Shown: positions 9,219 to 17,600, counted from the stretch's first letter. The stretch: DNA of 64,000 bases from Bradyrhizobium barranii subsp. barranii (GCF_017565645.3 NZ_CP086136.1:4819501-4883500), one strand, 5' to 3'. Program-made: numbers and translations. The notes: generated by a model not told the origin, from the sequence alone.

Positions 9219-9665
9219 TCAGCCTTGCTCGTCCATGATGCGCAGCTTCTCGACGCGGCGGCGAAAATCCTCGTCCGTCGAGAATTCGGCGGAGAGATAG
9301 GACGAGACCAGATCCACGGCGAGCCAGGCGCCGACGATCTGCGCGCCGATGCACATGACGTTGACGTCATCATGCTCGACGCTCTGATGGGCGGAATGAA
9401 CGTCGTGGCAAACCGCGGCGCGGATGCCCTTCATCTTGTTGGCCGCGATCGAGGCGCCGACGCCGGTGCCGCAAACCATGATGCCGCGTGCGGCTTCGCC
9501 TGACGTCACCTTCTGAGCCACGGCCCGCGCGATGTCGGGGAAATCCACCGGCTTGTCGTCATGGGAGCCGACATCGACGACGTCGTGGCCGAGGCTGCGG
9601 ATATGGTCGATAACGGTCTGCTTGAGCGGCCAGCCGGCGTGGTCGGATCCGATGACGAGACGCAT
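9219..9665 (-). CDS. rpiB: RpiB/LacAB family sugar-phosphate isomerase
   Basis: A 148-residue isomerase. The phosphate and ring-opening motif SDHAG is at residues 7-11. The catalytic Cys65 lies in MVCGTGVGASIAANK, followed by CHDVHSAHQSVEHDD. The family interconverts ribose-5-P and ribulose-5-P or related aldose/ketose phosphates; in rhizobiales some members act on tetrose phosphates in polyol use. It is the last gene of the operon headed by the GntR regulator, after the ABC binding protein and an intercistronic hairpin. That context argues for a role in catabolism of the transported compound rather than housekeeping, so the symbol is provisional. Confidence 0.85.
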   Translation of the reverse strand: MRLVIGSDHAGWPLKQTVIDHIRSLGHDVVDVGSHDDKPVDFPDIARAVAQKVTSGEAARGIMVCGTGVGASIAANKMKGIRAAVCHDVHSAHQSVEHDDVNVMCIGAQIVGAWLAVDLVSSYLSAEFSTDEDFRRRVEKLRIMDEQG

Positions 9666-9693
9666 GTGATGTCCTTCTTGATTTTACATTGGC

Positions 9694-9720
9694 CGTGACA
9701 GCCGCTTCGCGGCTGTCACG
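9694..9720. promoter_or_regulatory. Perfect 12-bp hairpin between binding-protein gene and rpiB
   Basis: Bases CGTGACAGCCGC pair perfectly with GCGGCTGTCACG around a 3-base loop. A T-run follows only on the plus strand, while the flanking genes are both on the minus strand. I therefore read it as an mRNA-protecting or attenuating hairpin that would leave the binding-protein message more abundant than rpiB. That arrangement is familiar from other binding-protein operons. Confidence 0.6.
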
Positions 9721-9733
9721 ATTTTCCCTGGCT

Positions 9734-10528
9734 TCAGCTGCGCATGTCGGGGGGCAGTTCGACCCCGTGGAATTTCTTGTAGATCGCGTTGAGCTTGCCG
9801 TTCTTGACGTTCTCGGTGATCCAGGCGTTGAGCTTGTCCATCAGGCGCTGCTCGCCCTTCTTCAGGCCGATCGCGAGGTCGAAGGTCGCCAGCGGGATCC
9901 GGGATTCGAACACACGCGACGGGTTCTTCACCCCGATCTGGTTGATGATCGTCGCCGACGAGGCGACGCAGTCGACCTGGCCGGAGACGGCCGCCGTCAC
10001 CATCGTGGCGTCGTCGTCGTAGCGCGAGATCTTGAGGTCCTTGTCCTTCATGTTGGACAGGGTGGTGTCCTGCGTGGTGCCGCGGGAGACGCCGATCGAC
10101 TTGTCCTTCAGGTCGGGCCAGTCCTTGACGGTCGAGGATTTCAGGCAACCGACGTCGGATTGCAGCGTCGCATAGCGCTTGGTGAAGTCGATGACCTTGG
10201 CGCGATCGGGCGTCACCGACAGGGTCGAGATGATGATGTCGGCCTTGCCGGTCAGGACGTTGGGGATGCGTGTCGCGCCGGTGGTCTGGATGAATTCGAG
10301 CTCGAGCCCCCAATCCTTGGCGAGCAGTTGCGCCACTTCGACGTCGGAGCCGGTCGGCTTCATGCTGCTGTCCATCATACCCGAGGGCGGAATGGCGACG
10401 TCCGTCGAGATGCGGATTTTCTTGGCCTGCGTGATGTCGTCGAGCAGGTCGGCCGACGCCGGCGTGGCTGATATCATGACGAGGCCGAACAGCGCGGTGG
10501 CGGTCCCCAGCAGTGTCTTGTTTGTCAT
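9734..10528 (-). CDS. Polar amino-acid type ABC transporter, substrate-binding protein
   Basis: A 264-residue periplasmic solute-binding protein. The signal peptide of about 26 residues ends ATPASA. The mature protein has the family-3 pattern KIRISTDVAIPPSGM, SDVEVAQLLAKDWG and a lobe-switch DIIISTLSVTPDRAK. Cys residues in lobe 2 (DVGCLKSS, VDCVASS) might form a disulfide. The family carries amino acids, opines and related acids; the ligand is not readable. It is the fourth transporter gene of the operon, downstream of the ATPase by 19 bases. Confidence 0.92.
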   Translation of the reverse strand: MTNKTLLGTATALFGLVMISATPASADLLDDITQAKKIRISTDVAIPPSGMMDSSMKPTGSDVEVAQLLAKDWGLELEFIQTTGATRIPNVLTGKADIIISTLSVTPDRAKVIDFTKRYATLQSDVGCLKSSTVKDWPDLKDKSIGVSRGTTQDTTLSNMKDKDLKISRYDDDATMVTAAVSGQVDCVASSATIINQIGVKNPSRVFESRIPLATFDLAIGLKKGEQRLMDKLNAWITENVKNGKLNAIYKKFHGVELPPDMRS

Positions 10529-10547
10529 CCTTGGTTCTCCTCTCCTG

Positions 10548-11339
10548 TTATGATTTTAAGTTTCCAGTGCCCACGAATTGCGTGAGTTCGGGCGTCGCCG
10601 GCGACGTCAGGATCGAGGCGGGGCCGGTCTCGTGGACCTTGCCCCGATGCATGAAGACGATTCGGTCGGCGATGCCTTTGGCAAAACCCATCTCATGGGT
10701 GACCATCACCATGGTCATGCCGTCCGCCGCCAATTGCTCGATTACCTTCAGCACCTCGCCAGTAAGCTCGGGATCGAGCGCGGAGGTGACCTCGTCGAAC
10801 AGCATCACTTTCGGCTGCATCGCGAGCGAGCGGGCGATCGCCGCGCGCTGCTGCTGGCCGCCCGAGAGCTGCTCGGGATAGGCGTGCAGCTTCTCCTCGA
10901 GCCCGACCTGCGCGAGCACTTTTCGGGCGAGGTCCCTGGCTTGCGAGGCGGCCATGCCCTTCACGGCGCAGGGGGCGAGCGTGATGTTCTGTTCGATCGT
11001 GAGATGTGGAAACAGATTGTAGCTCTGGAACACGATGCCGACGTCCTGGCGCAGCGCGCGCAGATCGACATCAGGGCGGTCGACGCGATGCCCGCACACG
11101 ACGATCTCGCCCCCGTCGACCTTCTCGAAGCGGTCGATGCAGCGCAGCGCCGTGCTCTTGCCGGAGCCGGAGCGGCCGATCAGTGCCAGCACCTCGCCGC
11201 GTTCGACGGCAAAGGAGACGCCATCGAGCACCCGCAGCGGGCCAAAGCTCTTCTGCACGTCGCGGAGCGACACGATCGGTTCGGAGGAGGAGGAGGGGTT
11301 TTGCTGCATGTCAGGCTGGTGCGAGGTTGGACCTGCCAC
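10548..11339 (-). CDS. Polar amino-acid type ABC transporter, ATP-binding protein
   Basis: An ABC ATPase of 263 residues with Walker A GRSGSGKST, the Q-loop FQSYNLFPHLT, the signature LSGGQQQRAAIAR, Walker B VMLFDEVTSALDPEL and the switch His in VTHEMGFA. The FQSYNLFPHLT and HEMGFAK stretches are characteristic of the GlnQ/HisP subgroup. The first 29 bases overlap the end of the upstream permease gene, which supports coupled translation. It energises the permease pair encoded just upstream. Confidence 0.95.
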   Translation of the reverse strand: MAGPTSHQPDMQQNPSSSSEPIVSLRDVQKSFGPLRVLDGVSFAVERGEVLALIGRSGSGKSTALRCIDRFEKVDGGEIVVCGHRVDRPDVDLRALRQDVGIVFQSYNLFPHLTIEQNITLAPCAVKGMAASQARDLARKVLAQVGLEEKLHAYPEQLSGGQQQRAAIARSLAMQPKVMLFDEVTSALDPELTGEVLKVIEQLAADGMTMVMVTHEMGFAKGIADRIVFMHRGKVHETGPASILTSPATPELTQFVGTGNLKS

Positions 11340-11985
11340 GCCCCATCCGCCGTTCCAGCTTCTGGCTGAACAGGGACAGGGGATAGCACATGGTGAAATA
11401 GACGACGGCGATGATCGCGTAGATGGCGAACGGCTCGAACAGCGAGTTGTTGACGATCTGGCCCGACCGCATCAGCTCGACGAAGCCGACGACCGAGGCG
11501 AGCGAGGTATTCTTGATGATCTGCACCATGAAGCCGACGGTCGGCGGCGTCGCGATGCGGATCGCCTGCGGCAGGATCACCTTCATCATGCGCTGGGTCC
11601 GGCTCAGCGCGAGGCCTTCGGCGGCCTCCCATTGCGGCTTCGGCACCGACTGGATGCAGCCGCGCCAGATCTCGCCGAGATAGGCCGAGACATAGAGCGT
11701 GAGCGAGGCGCCGGCGGCAGCTAACGGCGAGACCTTGAGGCCGATCGCGGCGAGGCCGAAATAGCCGAGGAACAGGATGACGAGCAGCGGCGTGCCCTGG
11801 ATCAGCTGGACGTAGACGCCGCTGGCGATCCGCACCGATTTGAGCGGCGAGATGCGCGCCAGCGCGATCACGAAGCCGACGATGCCGCCGCCGATCAGCG
11901 CGATCACGGACAGGCCAATCGTCCACAGCGCGCCCTGGCCGAGGAACATCAGATGATTGATGTTGAGATGTCCGCCCAAGGTCAT
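11311..11985 (-). CDS. Polar amino-acid type ABC transporter permease 2
   Basis: A 224-residue inner-membrane permease with about five membrane helices. The EAA loop that contacts the ATPase reads YLGEIWRGCIQSVPKPQWEAA followed by EGLALS. It follows the other permease after one base and overlaps the ATPase gene by 29 bases. Together with permease 1 it would form the heterodimeric channel usual for this transporter class. Confidence 0.93.
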   Translation of the reverse strand: MTLGGHLNINHLMFLGQGALWTIGLSVIALIGGGIVGFVIALARISPLKSVRIASGVYVQLIQGTPLLVILFLGYFGLAAIGLKVSPLAAAGASLTLYVSAYLGEIWRGCIQSVPKPQWEAAEGLALSRTQRMMKVILPQAIRIATPPTVGFMVQIIKNTSLASVVGFVELMRSGQIVNNSLFEPFAIYAIIAVVYFTMCYPLSLFSQKLERRMGRGRSNLAPA

Positions 11986-11986
11986 C

Positions 11987-12670
11987 TCACAATGGTGTGC
12001 CGAGCCGGCGCCGGCGCGGAAACAGCACGAGGCCGAGGCCCCAGAAGCCCGCGCGCATCACCAGCGACAGGATGACGTAGAGCACGGCGACGATGATGTA
12101 GGTCTCGAACGCCCGGTAGGTGTCCGACTGGATGTAGTTGGCGACGGCGGTGAGTTCTTCCGCCGAGATCTGCGAGCAGACCGAGGAGGCCAGCATCAGC
12201 AGCACGAACTGGCTGGTCAGCGCCGGATAGACCTTCTCGACCGCCGGCAGCAGGATGATGTGCCAGTAGATCTGGAGGCGCGACAGCGCCAGCCCTTCGG
12301 CGGCCTCGATCTGTCCGCGCGGGATCGCCTCGAAGCCGGCGCGCATGATCTCGGCGGTGTAGGCGCCGACATTGATCGTCAACGCGGCCACCGCCACCGT
12401 GAACGCCGAGAATTTCAGCCCGAGGCTGGCAAGGCCGAAATAGACCAGGAAGATCTGGACCAGCAGCGGGGTGTTGCGGATCGTCTCGACATAGACTTTG
12501 CAGGCGCCTGCGATCAGCGGGCTTCGTGAGCCGCGGCCGACGGCTGCGAGCGTGCCGAACAGGGCGCCGAGCACCGTCGCGAAAGTCGCCAACTCCAGCG
12601 TCAGCGCCGCGCCGGCCAGAAAATTCGGCCAACGCCCCAGCACTGCGGGAAAGTCGAGTTGGAGGCTCAT
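11987..12670 (-). CDS. Polar amino-acid type ABC transporter permease 1
   Basis: A 227-residue permease of the same HisM/GlnP type. It has several hydrophobic helices and an EAA loop (TAEIMRAGFEAIPRGQIEAA, then EGLALS). It shares the EGLALSR stretch with its partner, as paralogous permease pairs do. It begins 11 bases after the dehydrogenase gene, which ties the enzyme and transporter into one transcript. Confidence 0.93.
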   Translation of the reverse strand: MSLQLDFPAVLGRWPNFLAGAALTLELATFATVLGALFGTLAAVGRGSRSPLIAGACKVYVETIRNTPLLVQIFLVYFGLASLGLKFSAFTVAVAALTINVGAYTAEIMRAGFEAIPRGQIEAAEGLALSRLQIYWHIILLPAVEKVYPALTSQFVLLMLASSVCSQISAEELTAVANYIQSDTYRAFETYIIVAVLYVILSLVMRAGFWGLGLVLFPRRRRLGTPL

Positions 12671-12681
12671 CGCCGTCAGGT

Positions 12682-13581
12682 TCAGCCGGTGGTCTGGTTG
12701 GTCATGCGGTCATAGACGCGGAACAGCGCCTGATTGCCGTTGCTGCCTTCGCCATGGGCGCGCGCATCGACATATTGGCTGGTGACGAACGCGGTGCCGG
12801 GCAGCGGCACGCTCAGCGCCTGTGCGTGCTCCTGCACCAGGCGGAGATCCTTGAGTTGGAGATCGATCCGGAAGCCGGCGGAGACGTCGCCCGCGATCAT
12901 TGCGGGGCCGAGCTTGTCAAGCATCCAGGACGCGGCGGAGCCGCCGAGCAGAACGCGACGCAGCAGATTGAGATCGATGCCGGAAGCGCGCCCGAGCGCC
13001 AGTGCCTCGCAGATCGCCTGGATGTTGATGCCACAGATCAACTGATTGCAGAGTTTCACGGTCTGACCGGCGCCGGCCGCGCCGACATGCGTGATGGTCG
13101 TGCCCATCGCGCGGAAGAACGGTTCGGCCTGGGCGAAAGCGGCCGCATCACCGCCGGCCATGATCGAGAGCGCGGCGTTCTTGGCGCCCACCGGCCCACC
13201 CGAGACCGGTGCGTCGATGAAGCTGACGCCGGCCTTTTGCAGGTCGGCATGGATGCGGCGGACGGCGACCGGCGAGATCGTGCTCATGTCGACGATCAGC
13301 TTGCCGGGCGGGGGAGACTTCAGGAGACCATGTTCGCCGTAAACGGTCGCCTCGACATGAGGCGTGTCGGGCAACATGGTGATGACGATGTCAGCGCCTT
13401 GCGCGGCGTCGGCGGGGCTGTTGGCGCCGGCCGCGCCTTCCTTGACGCTGTCGGCCAAGGCTGCTTCGTTGAGATCGAAGACACGAACCGCATGCCCGGC
13501 CACCAGGAGGTGGCGCACCATCTCGCGGCCCATCGTGCCGATGCCGATGAAGCCGACATTGCCCTTGTCGTTCCGTCCCAT
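12682..13581 (-). CDS. Beta-hydroxyacid dehydrogenase (3-hydroxyisobutyrate / tartronate-semialdehyde reductase family)
   Basis: A 299-residue NAD(P)-dependent dehydrogenase. The dinucleotide motif GFIGIGTMG is at residues 10-18. The substrate-binding segment FIDAPVSGGPVGAKN and the catalytic Lys in GQTVKLCNQL follow. The chosen ATG begins MGRNDKGNVG; the frame stays open far upstream, but that extension is Arg/Ala-rich antisense-like sequence inside the regulator gene and is not part of the protein. The gene sits between the GntR regulator and the ABC permeases, so it probably oxidises or reduces the transported acid or a product of it. Confidence 0.92.
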   Translation of the reverse strand: MGRNDKGNVGFIGIGTMGREMVRHLLVAGHAVRVFDLNEAALADSVKEGAAGANSPADAAQGADIVITMLPDTPHVEATVYGEHGLLKSPPPGKLIVDMSTISPVAVRRIHADLQKAGVSFIDAPVSGGPVGAKNAALSIMAGGDAAAFAQAEPFFRAMGTTITHVGAAGAGQTVKLCNQLICGINIQAICEALALGRASGIDLNLLRRVLLGGSAASWMLDKLGPAMIAGDVSAGFRIDLQLKDLRLVQEHAQALSVPLPGTAFVTSQYVDARAHGEGSNGNQALFRVYDRMTNQTTG

Positions 13582-13634
13582 GTCAGTCGTCCGTTTCTTG
13601 GTTGATTGGTTTCTTGCTTGTTGGCCTGCCGCGA

Positions 13635-14375
13635 TCAGCCTGAGGCGCTGGTCTTGTCGATGTCGCCGACGACGGCGCGCCTGCGGTATTCGTCGCCGAT
13701 GGCAAAATGCTTGCGCAGCGTCGCATCTGCTCGCTCGGGGTCGCGCGCGATGATCGCGTCGAAGATGCGCCGGTGGTCGTCGATCAGGTACGTCTTCATC
13801 GACGGGAAGGCCTGCACCAGCTCGCGGCGGCTGCGATGCGAATGCGTCAGCAGTCCCGCCAGCGAACCGTGCAGGACCGTCAGCGTTTCCGAATGCGATG
13901 CCACGACGATGGCGCGATGGAATTCGAAGTCGGCCATGCCGCCGGCATCCGCCTCGTCGATCGTCTCTCCGATCTTCGCGAGCGCACGCTGCAGGCGTTC
14001 GAAATCGGCGATGTTGGCGCGCTCGCAGGCGAGCCGGATCGCCTGACACTCGATCGCGACGCGCGCCTGCATGACGTCATCGAGCATGTCGGCCTGCTGG
14101 GCGAGCGCGAAGGTGAAGAAGTCGTTCAGCACTGAGACGTCCGGCTGTGTCACCACAGTGCCGATGCGGTCGCGGATCTCGACGATGCCGAGCACGGTGA
14201 GGGCGCGCAGCGCTTCGCGGACGATCGGCCGGCTGACGCCGAGGAGGGTCGCCAGCTCGCGCTCGGAAATCAGGCGGTCGCCGGGCTTGAGCGAGCCCGC
14301 AAGCAGGCGTTCGCGCAGGAAGGCGAACACCTTCTCGAACCCTTTTTCGCCCTCAGCGGCCCGCTTCACTTCCAT
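13635..14375 (-). CDS. GntR family regulator, FadR/FCD subfamily
   Basis: A 246-residue transcription factor. The winged helix at residues 15-80 carries LISERELATLLGVSRPIVREAL. A helical FCD ligand/metal domain follows, with conserved His and Asp residues (FHRAIVVASHSETL and the DDHRRIFDAI stretch). It is the first gene of the catabolic operon. A tandem FadR-type operator lies 14-35 bases before its start, so it very likely represses itself and the downstream dehydrogenase, transporter and isomerase genes until an acid ligand binds. Confidence 0.92.
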   Translation of the reverse strand: MEVKRAAEGEKGFEKVFAFLRERLLAGSLKPGDRLISERELATLLGVSRPIVREALRALTVLGIVEIRDRIGTVVTQPDVSVLNDFFTFALAQQADMLDDVMQARVAIECQAIRLACERANIADFERLQRALAKIGETIDEADAGGMADFEFHRAIVVASHSETLTVLHGSLAGLLTHSHRSRRELVQAFPSMKTYLIDDHRRIFDAIIARDPERADATLRKHFAIGDEYRRRAVVGDIDKTSASG

Positions 14376-14388
14376 CCCGGTCTCTTTT

Positions 14389-14410
14389 TGGTCTGATCTT
14401 GGTCAGACCA
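14389..14410. promoter_or_regulatory. Tandem FadR-type operator upstream of the GntR gene
   Basis: Two adjacent 11-base sites: TGGTCTGATCT and the perfect palindrome TGGTCAGACCA. The second is the textbook TGGTnnnACCA core bound by FadR-subfamily GntR regulators; the first matches it on the left half and differs in the right half. They lie between the likely promoter and the start codon, suiting autorepression. Confidence 0.75.
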
Positions 14411-14555
14411 GTAGGCTAACCAGAGCGTCGGCGTCAAGAGCCTTGGTTAATTGCGGGTGTCGCAGGCGCGGCCAATCCGATCGGTTCCCCGGCCGGATCC
14501 TTCAAATTTGAGGCGTATTGATCGGAGCGCTCACTCAAAGAACTTGAGGTCCGCG

Positions 14556-14873
14556 ATGCCCGATCATCGTTCTTTCTCCGCCCTCGACCGTCATGCGGCG
14601 CTCAGCGGATCCGACAACGGCTTTCCCTGGTATGCGAGCGCGATGCTCGCGGTCGAAGCGAGCGAGGTGGTGCGGCTGCGCTGCGAGAAGCTCAGCCACG
14701 GCGACGAGGGCGCCCGGCAGGAGGCCGCGCTGATGGTCAGCGAGAAGATCGCTGCGGCTTTCGAGGCGGCCGCGAGCCTGCTTGCGGGAGCAACGCCGGC
14801 CGCCATCGTCCAGCGCTATCGCGAGCACGTGGCCGCGAACGCCAGGCGGCTGTCCGCGAACGAGGCTCCATGA
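14556..14873 (+). CDS. Conserved-looking hypothetical protein (105 aa)
   Basis: A mostly helical protein starting MPDHRSFSALDRH. It contains an Ala-rich segment (AAAFEAAASLLAGATPAAIV) and a basic C-terminal helix (RYREHVAANARRL). The chosen ATG has TTGAGGT about seven bases upstream; the frame is open further upstream but without a ribosome binding site. The family is not recognised. The composition does not suggest a membrane or exported protein. Confidence 0.65.
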   Translation: MPDHRSFSALDRHAALSGSDNGFPWYASAMLAVEASEVVRLRCEKLSHGDEGARQEAALMVSEKIAAAFEAAASLLAGATPAAIVQRYREHVAANARRLSANEAP

Positions 14874-14950
14874 CCGAGTTGCGCTGCTGACAGCATGTTG
14901 GCAGCAGGGGCAGGCTACGACCATCTCCTGACAAAACGGAGAGCGGGTCC

Positions 14951-15319
14951 ATGCCGATCGAGGCAAGCTGTCATTGCGGTGAGACGGTGTTCGAGGTGAC
15001 GGAGGTGCCGGCGAGCGTGACGCGCTGCACCTGCTCACTCTGCGCCAAGCGGGGCGCGTTGTGGGCCTATTACACGCCGGCGCAATTTCGCCTGCTGTCG
15101 CCGCCGGAAAATGTCGCGACCTATCTCTGGGGCAGCCGCACGGTCAAACATCATTTCTGCGCGAGCTGCGGCTGCGGTACCTATTCGGAGTCGCCGGACT
15201 GGTCGACCGGCAAGGCCGATTTCGACAATCCCAAGGTTGCCGTGAACGCGCGGCTGTTCGACGATTTCGATCTCGATGCCGTGCCGGTGAATATGATCGA
15301 CGGCAGGAATTTGTGGTGA
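14951..15319 (+). CDS. GFA family (glutathione-dependent formaldehyde-activating-like) zinc protein
   Basis: A 122-residue GFA/CENP-V fold protein. Zinc ligands are visible: CxC at Cys7/Cys9, CTCSLC at 26-31 and the later FCASCGC cluster. The family was named for S-hydroxymethylglutathione formation but most members have unknown substrates. It is a monocistronic-looking gene with a GGAG-type ribosome binding site. Confidence 0.88.
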   Translation: MPIEASCHCGETVFEVTEVPASVTRCTCSLCAKRGALWAYYTPAQFRLLSPPENVATYLWGSRTVKHHFCASCGCGTYSESPDWSTGKADFDNPKVAVNARLFDDFDLDAVPVNMIDGRNLW

Positions 15320-15419
15320 GCATGCAGGGCGCGCGCATGTCCGCTGCGCGTTTGTGACCTTGAGGCGATTTTGAAAAGCTGATTTGGTCCGGCCCCAGAG
15401 AAAAAGGGGGGAAGCCACG

Positions 15420-16232
15420 ATGCGTCTTTTTGCGCGAGTGATGCTCGCAATGTGTCTGGCCGTTGCAGCCGGCTTCAACGCGCAGGCGCAGACCAAACCG
15501 AAGGTCACGACATCGGGACCTGACTTCCTCAAGGCCGCGCTGTTCGTCGGCAACAGCTTCTTCTACTACAACAACGGCATGCCCGGGCATCTCTCCTTCA
15601 TGGAGCGCGCGGCTGATGCTGACAACAAGGCGGCGTACCGCAACACCATGGCCACGATCGGCGGCTCCGGCCTCGATTGGCACGACATGGACAACCTGCT
15701 GCGGCCGGGCGGCATCGGCGCCTATTCCTTCGACGACCAGAACAACGTCGTCTTCAACAAGCCGGGCAGGCAGTTCGATGCCGTCGTCATGATGGATTGC
15801 AGCCAGTGCCCGATCCATCCGCAATTGAAGGACGCGTTCGCGACCTTCGCCAAGAAGGACAGCGAGATCGTCCGTGCCCACGGCATGCGGCCGGTGTTCT
15901 TTATGTCCTGGGCCTATGCCGACAAGCCGGAGATGACCGAGGCTCTGGCCGAGGCCTATACGACCGCGGGCAATGCCAACGATGCGCTCGTGATCCCCGC
16001 AGGCCTCGCCTTCGCGCGCGTGCGCAAGCTCCAGCCGGAACTCAATCTCTATGCGCCGGACAAGCGGCACCCGAGTCCGGCGGGCACGTACCTCGCAACC
16101 TGCGTGACCCTCGCCGCGCTGACCGGGCGCTCGCCGGTCGGCAACTCCTATACGATAGGCTTGGATGCGGAGACCACCCAACTGCTGCAAAAGGCGGCGT
16201 GGGATACGGTGCAAGACTATTACGGGCGGTGA
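15420..16232 (+). CDS. Secreted SGNH-hydrolase-like protein
   Basis: A 270-residue protein with a signal peptide (ARVMLAMCLAVAAGFNAQA). The nucleophile block reads LFVGNSFFYYNN, with GNS in place of GDS and Ser at 46. The distal Asp-His pair is Asp214-x-x-His217 in PDKRHPSPAG, as in SGNH/GDSL esterases. The chosen ATG has GGGGGAAG upstream; an earlier in-frame ATG lacks one. The substrate is unknown; such enzymes deacylate lipids or polysaccharides. The GNS block is the one departure from the consensus. Confidence 0.8.
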   Translation: MRLFARVMLAMCLAVAAGFNAQAQTKPKVTTSGPDFLKAALFVGNSFFYYNNGMPGHLSFMERAADADNKAAYRNTMATIGGSGLDWHDMDNLLRPGGIGAYSFDDQNNVVFNKPGRQFDAVVMMDCSQCPIHPQLKDAFATFAKKDSEIVRAHGMRPVFFMSWAYADKPEMTEALAEAYTTAGNANDALVIPAGLAFARVRKLQPELNLYAPDKRHPSPAGTYLATCVTLAALTGRSPVGNSYTIGLDAETTQLLQKAAWDTVQDYYGR

Positions 16233-16245
16233 TCTCGGGTGATCT

Positions 16246-16368
16246 CGTAGGGTGGGCAAAGCGACTTGTCCACCGTAGCTCGAAGAGCGAAGGCGGAAGC
16301 GTGCCCGCCACCTTACTCGCGATAGAAGATGGTGGGCACGGCGCGAGAGCGCCTTTGCCCACCCTACG
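16246..16368. repeat. Inverted-repeat intergenic element (123 bp)
   Basis: The ends are a perfect 16-base inverted repeat, CGTAGGGTGGGCAAAG and its complement. The interior has a second partial palindrome (GGTGGGCACG, CGTGCCCGCC). It fills the gap between the SGNH-like gene and xthA. Elements of this look are dispersed in Bradyrhizobium-type genomes and could act as a bidirectional terminator between the two convergent genes. Confidence 0.8.
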
Positions 16369-16374
16369 GCACCG

Positions 16375-17151
16375 TCAACGCTCCTTCAGCACCACCCACG
16401 CCGGCGCGTGATCGCTCGCACCATCTTCGCCGCGCACCTTCTTGTCGACACCTGCCCTGGCCAGCCGCGAGACGAGGGCAGGGCTGAGCAGGAGATGATC
16501 GAGCCGCAGGCCGGCATCGCGCGGCCAGCGGTTTCGCTTGTAGTCCCAGAACGTGTAGATGCGCTTGTCCGGATTCAGTTCGCGGATCGCATCACACCAA
16601 CCCTGTTCAATGAGCGAGGCAAATGCAGCGCGGCTCTTCGGCTGAATCAAGGCATCCTTGTCCCATGACCGCGTCGGATAGATGTCGATCTCATCAGGCG
16701 CGACGTTGTAGTCGCCGGCGAGCACCACGGGCAGATCCTGCTTGATGAAGGTCTTGGCGTGGCGCTTGAGCCGCGCGAACCAGTCGAGCTTGTAGTCGAA
16801 TTTCGGTCCCGGCTGCGGATTGCCGTTCGGCAGGTAAATGCTGGTGACGATGATTCCGCGCACGGCGGCCTCGATGTAGCGGGCTTCGCGATCATCAGGC
16901 TTTCCCGGCAAGCGATCGCGCGTGAGAATGGGCTCGGCATTGCGGGCGAGGATGGCGACGCCGTTCCACGTCTTCTGTCCACACCACACCGCGCCGTAGC
17001 CGGCCCTTTCGATGGCTGCCGCCGGAAATTCGCCGTCGGCTGCCTTCAGTTCCTGGAGCGCGACGACATCAGGCTTCGCCGCGCTCAGCCAACGCAACAG
17101 GTTGGGCAGGCGGCGGTTGACATTGTTGATGTTGAACGTCGCGATCCTCAT
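16375..17151 (-). CDS. xthA: Exodeoxyribonuclease III
   Basis: A 258-residue endonuclease/exonuclease/phosphatase-fold enzyme that repairs AP sites and 3' blocked ends. Motifs include MRIATFNINNVN (Asn metal ligand), LQELKA (catalytic Glu), LAGDYNVAP and the C-terminal GASDHAPAW (His). The TFWDYKRNRWPRDAGLRLDHLL stretch is typical of the alphaproteobacterial Xth subgroup. A partial, decayed copy of its 5' end lies about 380 bases upstream, see the remnant entry. Confidence 0.95.
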   Translation of the reverse strand: MRIATFNINNVNRRLPNLLRWLSAAKPDVVALQELKAADGEFPAAAIERAGYGAVWCGQKTWNGVAILARNAEPILTRDRLPGKPDDREARYIEAAVRGIIVTSIYLPNGNPQPGPKFDYKLDWFARLKRHAKTFIKQDLPVVLAGDYNVAPDEIDIYPTRSWDKDALIQPKSRAAFASLIEQGWCDAIRELNPDKRIYTFWDYKRNRWPRDAGLRLDHLLLSPALVSRLARAGVDKKVRGEDGASDHAPAWVVLKER

Positions 17152-17261
17152 GGGCCCAACGACTGGAAATCTTCAGAAATGACTCGCAACCGTTGTCATC
17201 GGCGTTCCACGATGTATGCTTACAACCCAAAATTGCCGATCGACACGATGGAGGTTTGACG

Positions 17262-17495
17262 ATGACCAAGCTTTGCCTTGCCGTAGTCGTGGCCGCAACC
17301 GCATTTTCCGGAGTGGCTCTTGCTGCCGAGAAAATGGAAATCGCCTGTAGGGTGGAATATTTCAAATACTGCCCCAGTGTCGTGCCGGGGGGCGGGCGCA
17401 TTGTTGCTTGCCTGAACAGGTACAGGAGCCATATCGGCAACGCGTGCAAAGAGAGCATGGATGCGTGGGTTATCGATAACAAGGTGTGCGGATAA
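17262..17495 (+). CDS. Small secreted Cys-rich repeat protein, copy A (77 aa)
   Basis: It has a signal peptide (LAVVVAATAFSGVALAAE) and then one Cys-rich repeat: a Cys, six residues later another (FKYCPSVVPGGGRIVACLN), and a fourth in GNACK. The pattern C-x(n)-YC-x(4)-PGGGRI-x-xCLN-x(n)-C resembles the Cys-rich GLG1-type repeat. The ribosome binding site is GGAGG. It is divergent from xthA. A paralogue with the same architecture lies downstream. The function is unknown; a periplasmic location is inferred. Confidence 0.8.
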   Translation: MTKLCLAVVVAATAFSGVALAAEKMEIACRVEYFKYCPSVVPGGGRIVACLNRYRSHIGNACKESMDAWVIDNKVCG

Positions 17496-17533
17496 TCGAG
17501 CGCGATGAGATCGACGAAGCGTCATCGCCCCTA

Positions 17534-17600
17534 GCGACATCAGGCTTCGCCGCGCGGTCGTCGGACAGATTCGGTTGACGTTGAGTGCCGCAATCTTCAT
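17534..17600 (-). pseudogene. xthA 5'-end remnant
   Basis: Read on the minus strand from an ATG at 17600, this begins MKIAALNVNRI, which matches the start of XthA (MRIATFNINNV). It then continues with a segment (GCGAAGCCTGATGTCGC) almost identical to xthA codons for AAKPDV. Internal bases are deleted, so the frame is broken. It is best explained as the 5' end of xthA carried along in a tandem duplication that also copied the neighbouring Cys-rich gene. Confidence 0.7.

Noticed and set aside
12682..14049. Extended start for the beta-hydroxyacid dehydrogenase
   Set aside because: The extra N-terminus lies over the GntR gene and is Arg/Ala-rich; the family start MGRNDKGNVGFIG is at 13581.
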